From: a virus
IMG/VR virus record: IMGVR_UViG_3300025112_002310
Coordinates: 1 to 50,317 of that record
Reading direction: 5' to 3' (one strand)
Length of the DNA: 50,317 nt
The notes beneath the pieces are model-generated. The model saw only the letters and a list, made by a program, of their open reading frames with translations, ran no database searches and was not told where the DNA came from. Positions within the stretch are counted from its first letter, which is position 1; every line of letters starts with the position of its first letter. Positions 48,741 through 50,317 of this stretch are shown here, in pieces. Both the position numbers and the translations under genes were made by a program.

Positions 48741-49208
48741 ATGAAACGACACTCTACTACACAATATCACAGAACTGCGGGTCAGCGCAGCAAGCCGAGT
48801 TCTCCTTCACGCTGGTTATATAACAACACCGACATACAAGGGCCAGTCCTAGACTATGGTTGTGGGAGAGGGGCTGATGTAAATCATTTTAAGATTGACG
48901 GGTATGACCCCAGTGGTCCTGATTATCAACACCTTCCTCATAAATATTACCGCACTATTTTGTGTACCTATGTTTTGAATGTTATTCCCACTTCTTATGA
49001 ACGGGAAGAGGTTATCAAGCAGGTTAAAAGTTTGCTGACTGAGGATGGAGTGGCTTACTTCTCGGTTAGAGCAGACAAAAGTAAGTTACAAGGGTGGACT
49101 ACTACAGGAACTTACCAAACTTTTGTTGAGTTGGACTACCCTATCATTCACAGAACTTCTGGTTATATTATTTACAAAGTTGAGGAAACTAATTATGCCT
49201 CCCTCTAA
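48741..49208 (+). CDS. SAM-dependent methyltransferase-like protein (155 aa)
   Basis: GPVLDYGCGRGADVNHF (~33-49) is a clear SAM motif I, IDGYDPSGPDY the acidic strand and YRTILCTYVLNVIP (~76-89) the post-core motif, as in small methyltransferases that follow VLDYGCGRG. The N-terminus TQYHRTAGQRSKPSSPSRW is basic. Substrate unknown; overlaps the next gene by 14 nt. Confidence 0.8.
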   Translation: MKRHSTTQYHRTAGQRSKPSSPSRWLYNNTDIQGPVLDYGCGRGADVNHFKIDGYDPSGPDYQHLPHKYYRTILCTYVLNVIPTSYEREEVIKQVKSLLTEDGVAYFSVRADKSKLQGWTTTGTYQTFVELDYPIIHRTSGYIIYKVEETNYASL

Positions 49209-49473
49209 TACACCCACTAGAACCCTACTAGAAAGAGAGAAGTCTCGCCTTCATGATAAGATGCAGGAAGCATGGCACGATCTGTCTAAGGCTGTGAGTA
49301 AATTTCATTCACTAGAAGATCACTACGACCTAGATGATCTTACTATTGAGAGAGTTGATGGCTGGGTCTATAGAATTGAGAAGAGCTTGGATGATGCCAA
49401 CTATCTTATTGATGAGTTAGAGGACTGGGCATTCGATGGAGATAGTTATCGTCTTATGGAGGACGCAGAATGA
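49195..49473 (+). CDS. Hypothetical acidic helical protein (92 aa)
   Basis: The ATG at 49195 has GAGGAA 8 nt upstream, so the long upstream extension of the frame is rejected. Content: LEREKSRLHDKMQEAWHDLSK and IEKSLDDANYLIDELEDWAF (parts). Function unknown. Confidence 0.7.
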   Translation: MPPSNTPTRTLLEREKSRLHDKMQEAWHDLSKAVSKFHSLEDHYDLDDLTIERVDGWVYRIEKSLDDANYLIDELEDWAFDGDSYRLMEDAE

Positions 49474-49787
49474 AGATTAATAATTGTATTCAACTCTTAG
49501 ATGAGTGGAGTGGAGGAGGTCAAGCTGATGCTGAGTGGCACGCTAAACAAATCATGGAAAAGTATATCTTCAAGTATACTGAGTGTGGTTGTGTTTTTGA
49601 TGCTGACGAGAACGGAGTGTATGTCGCTGGATATGCAGAAGGCTCTGACGGTGAACTCCTTACGCATTCTTTGAACTGGGGATTTACTGTTGAAGAATTT
49701 AATGATGTCCTCAATGATGCAGATGCAGAGGGTGTAGAAGAATGGGAACGAGTAAACAACGAGGAAGAAGAGGAAGAATGGGAATGA
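49470..49787 (+). CDS. Hypothetical acidic protein (105 aa)
   Basis: ATGA overlap with the previous gene. A WSGGGQADAEWHAKQIMEKY N-terminus, a TECGCVFDADENGVYVAGYA strand pair and a Glu-rich tail (NNEEEEEEWE). No family recognised. Confidence 0.7.
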   Translation: MKINNCIQLLDEWSGGGQADAEWHAKQIMEKYIFKYTECGCVFDADENGVYVAGYAEGSDGELLTHSLNWGFTVEEFNDVLNDADAEGVEEWERVNNEEEEEEWE

Positions 49788-50008
49788 GTAGACCGAAAAT
49801 TAACGCCACACTATTTAATGTGGGCACAGACAACGATGATTACCAAATATTGCGTGAGCAAATGGTTACTGATCTTACAGCAGATGAGTTGGATCAACCT
49901 GCCGCTATTTTGCGGGATCTGCTAGAGGACTATATTGCGCGTATGTTTGCAGACATGGAAGATGATGTTTTGCAGGATACTTATGATAACTTGATGGAGG
50001 ATAAATAA
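49784..50008 (+). CDS. Hypothetical acidic protein (74 aa)
   Basis: ATG at 49784 overlaps the previous TGA and has a GGAAGAATGGG site; ATGs at 49742 and 49778 are alternatives. Product MSRPKINATLFNVGTDNDD then an acidic helical C-terminus. Unknown. Confidence 0.6.
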   Translation: MSRPKINATLFNVGTDNDDYQILREQMVTDLTADELDQPAAILRDLLEDYIARMFADMEDDVLQDTYDNLMEDK

Positions 50009-50010
50009 TT

Positions 50011-50142
50011 ATGAAACTAGAAATTACTAATAATATGTTACAGAGAGCCATGTGCCTCTTTTTCGTTCTTGGAGCCGCATCACATGGATGCATCTTCGTC
50101 ACCTATGTTCTTTGGTTCATGGGTGTAATTGAGGGCAAGTAA
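50011..50142 (+). CDS. Small membrane protein (43 aa)
   Basis: It starts 2 nt after the previous stop. MKLEITNNMLQRAMCLFFVL opens a single long hydrophobic segment up to YVLWFMGVIEGK. Probably membrane-spanning; function unknown. Confidence 0.5.
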   Translation: MKLEITNNMLQRAMCLFFVLGAASHGCIFVTYVLWFMGVIEGK

Positions 50143-50317
50143 TGGGACTATTTAGTTGGCAATGTAAGAAGTGTGACCACTCAATCAAATCACCCTACAA
50201 TATTCCCGCAGGTTGGGAGTACATGACTGAGGCTGTTGTTCTCCGAGAAGGGAAGGAGCCTGTGATTGGTGAATATGATGGCTACGGTCGCATTGATGCG
50301 TATGAAATAAACTGGGG
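50142..50317 (+). CDS. Zinc-knuckle-like protein, 3' end outside window
   Basis: TAATG overlap. MGLFSWQCKKCDHSIKSPYN has one CxxC pair near the start, and the frame runs open to the window edge (58 codons seen). A partner CxxC may lie beyond. Unknown. Confidence 0.6.
   Translation, partial: MGLFSWQCKKCDHSIKSPYNIPAGWEYMTEAVVLREGKEPVIGEYDGYGRIDAYEINW

Noticed and set aside
1-50317. CRISPR array, integrase, transposase or insertion sequence
   Set aside because: No regularly spaced repeats, no integrase or transposase motifs and no flanking inverted repeats were seen. This supports a lytic phage.

Overview
The window looks like about 50 kb of a lytic, contractile-tailed phage (myovirus) of a Gram-negative host. 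The evidence is a tail sheath gene, a tail tube gene and a PAAR spike tip, together with a T4-style replication and recombination set: split family-A DNA polymerase, Mre11/Rad50-type nuclease pair, DnaB-type helicase, gp32-like SSB, a UvsY-like mediator and a UvsX/RecA recombinase. There is also a B12-dependent ribonucleotide reductase, MazG, two deaminases, three tRNAs and two bacterial-type lipoproteins. Genes are tightly packed with ATGA/TAATG overlaps. I see no integrase, repressor, major capsid protein, portal or terminase. An aquatic or marine host is a guess from gene content (NrdJ, MazG, 2OG oxygenases, glycan genes).

Layout. 1-6420: virion genes (very basic protein open at the left edge, neck and tail-completion proteins, PAAR, sheath, tube), closed by a strong terminator. 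6501-9065: a large orphan of unknown function. 9058-13851: replication and transcription control, with a minus-strand PD-(D/E)XK nuclease, a minus-strand gp55-like sigma factor, and a polymerase split into three ORFs with a minus-strand lipoprotein gene lodged in the exonuclease domain. 13848-22124: nucleases, reductase, helicase, UvsY-like protein and SSB. 22188-35632: about sixteen co-directional genes, most of them glycosyltransferases, sugar-nucleotide enzymes or methyltransferases, apparently a phage-encoded glycan pathway. 35632-43425: zinc ribbon, MazG, deaminase, a minus-strand virion-like protein, UvsX, DUF932, two tandem prolyl-hydroxylase-like oxygenases and a ClpB-like AAA+ ATPase. 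43442-50317: tRNA-Ile(UAU), tRNA-Leu(UAA) and tRNA-Arg(UCU) among small genes, a cupin, dCMP deaminase, a lipoprotein, two Asp/Asn-hydroxylase-like oxygenases, two minus-strand virion-like proteins and small ORFs running off the right edge.

Two patterns tie the window together. First, a TATAAT or TATACT box lies 5-8 nt before the start codon of at least nine genes, so these transcripts would be leaderless or nearly so. The encoded gp55-like sigma factor is a natural candidate to read this box. Second, every minus-strand gene or pair sits between a tail-to-tail junction on one side and a short divergent promoter region on the other. One such island appears to have broken the polymerase gene.

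All product names come from motifs and remembered family resemblance. No database search was run.
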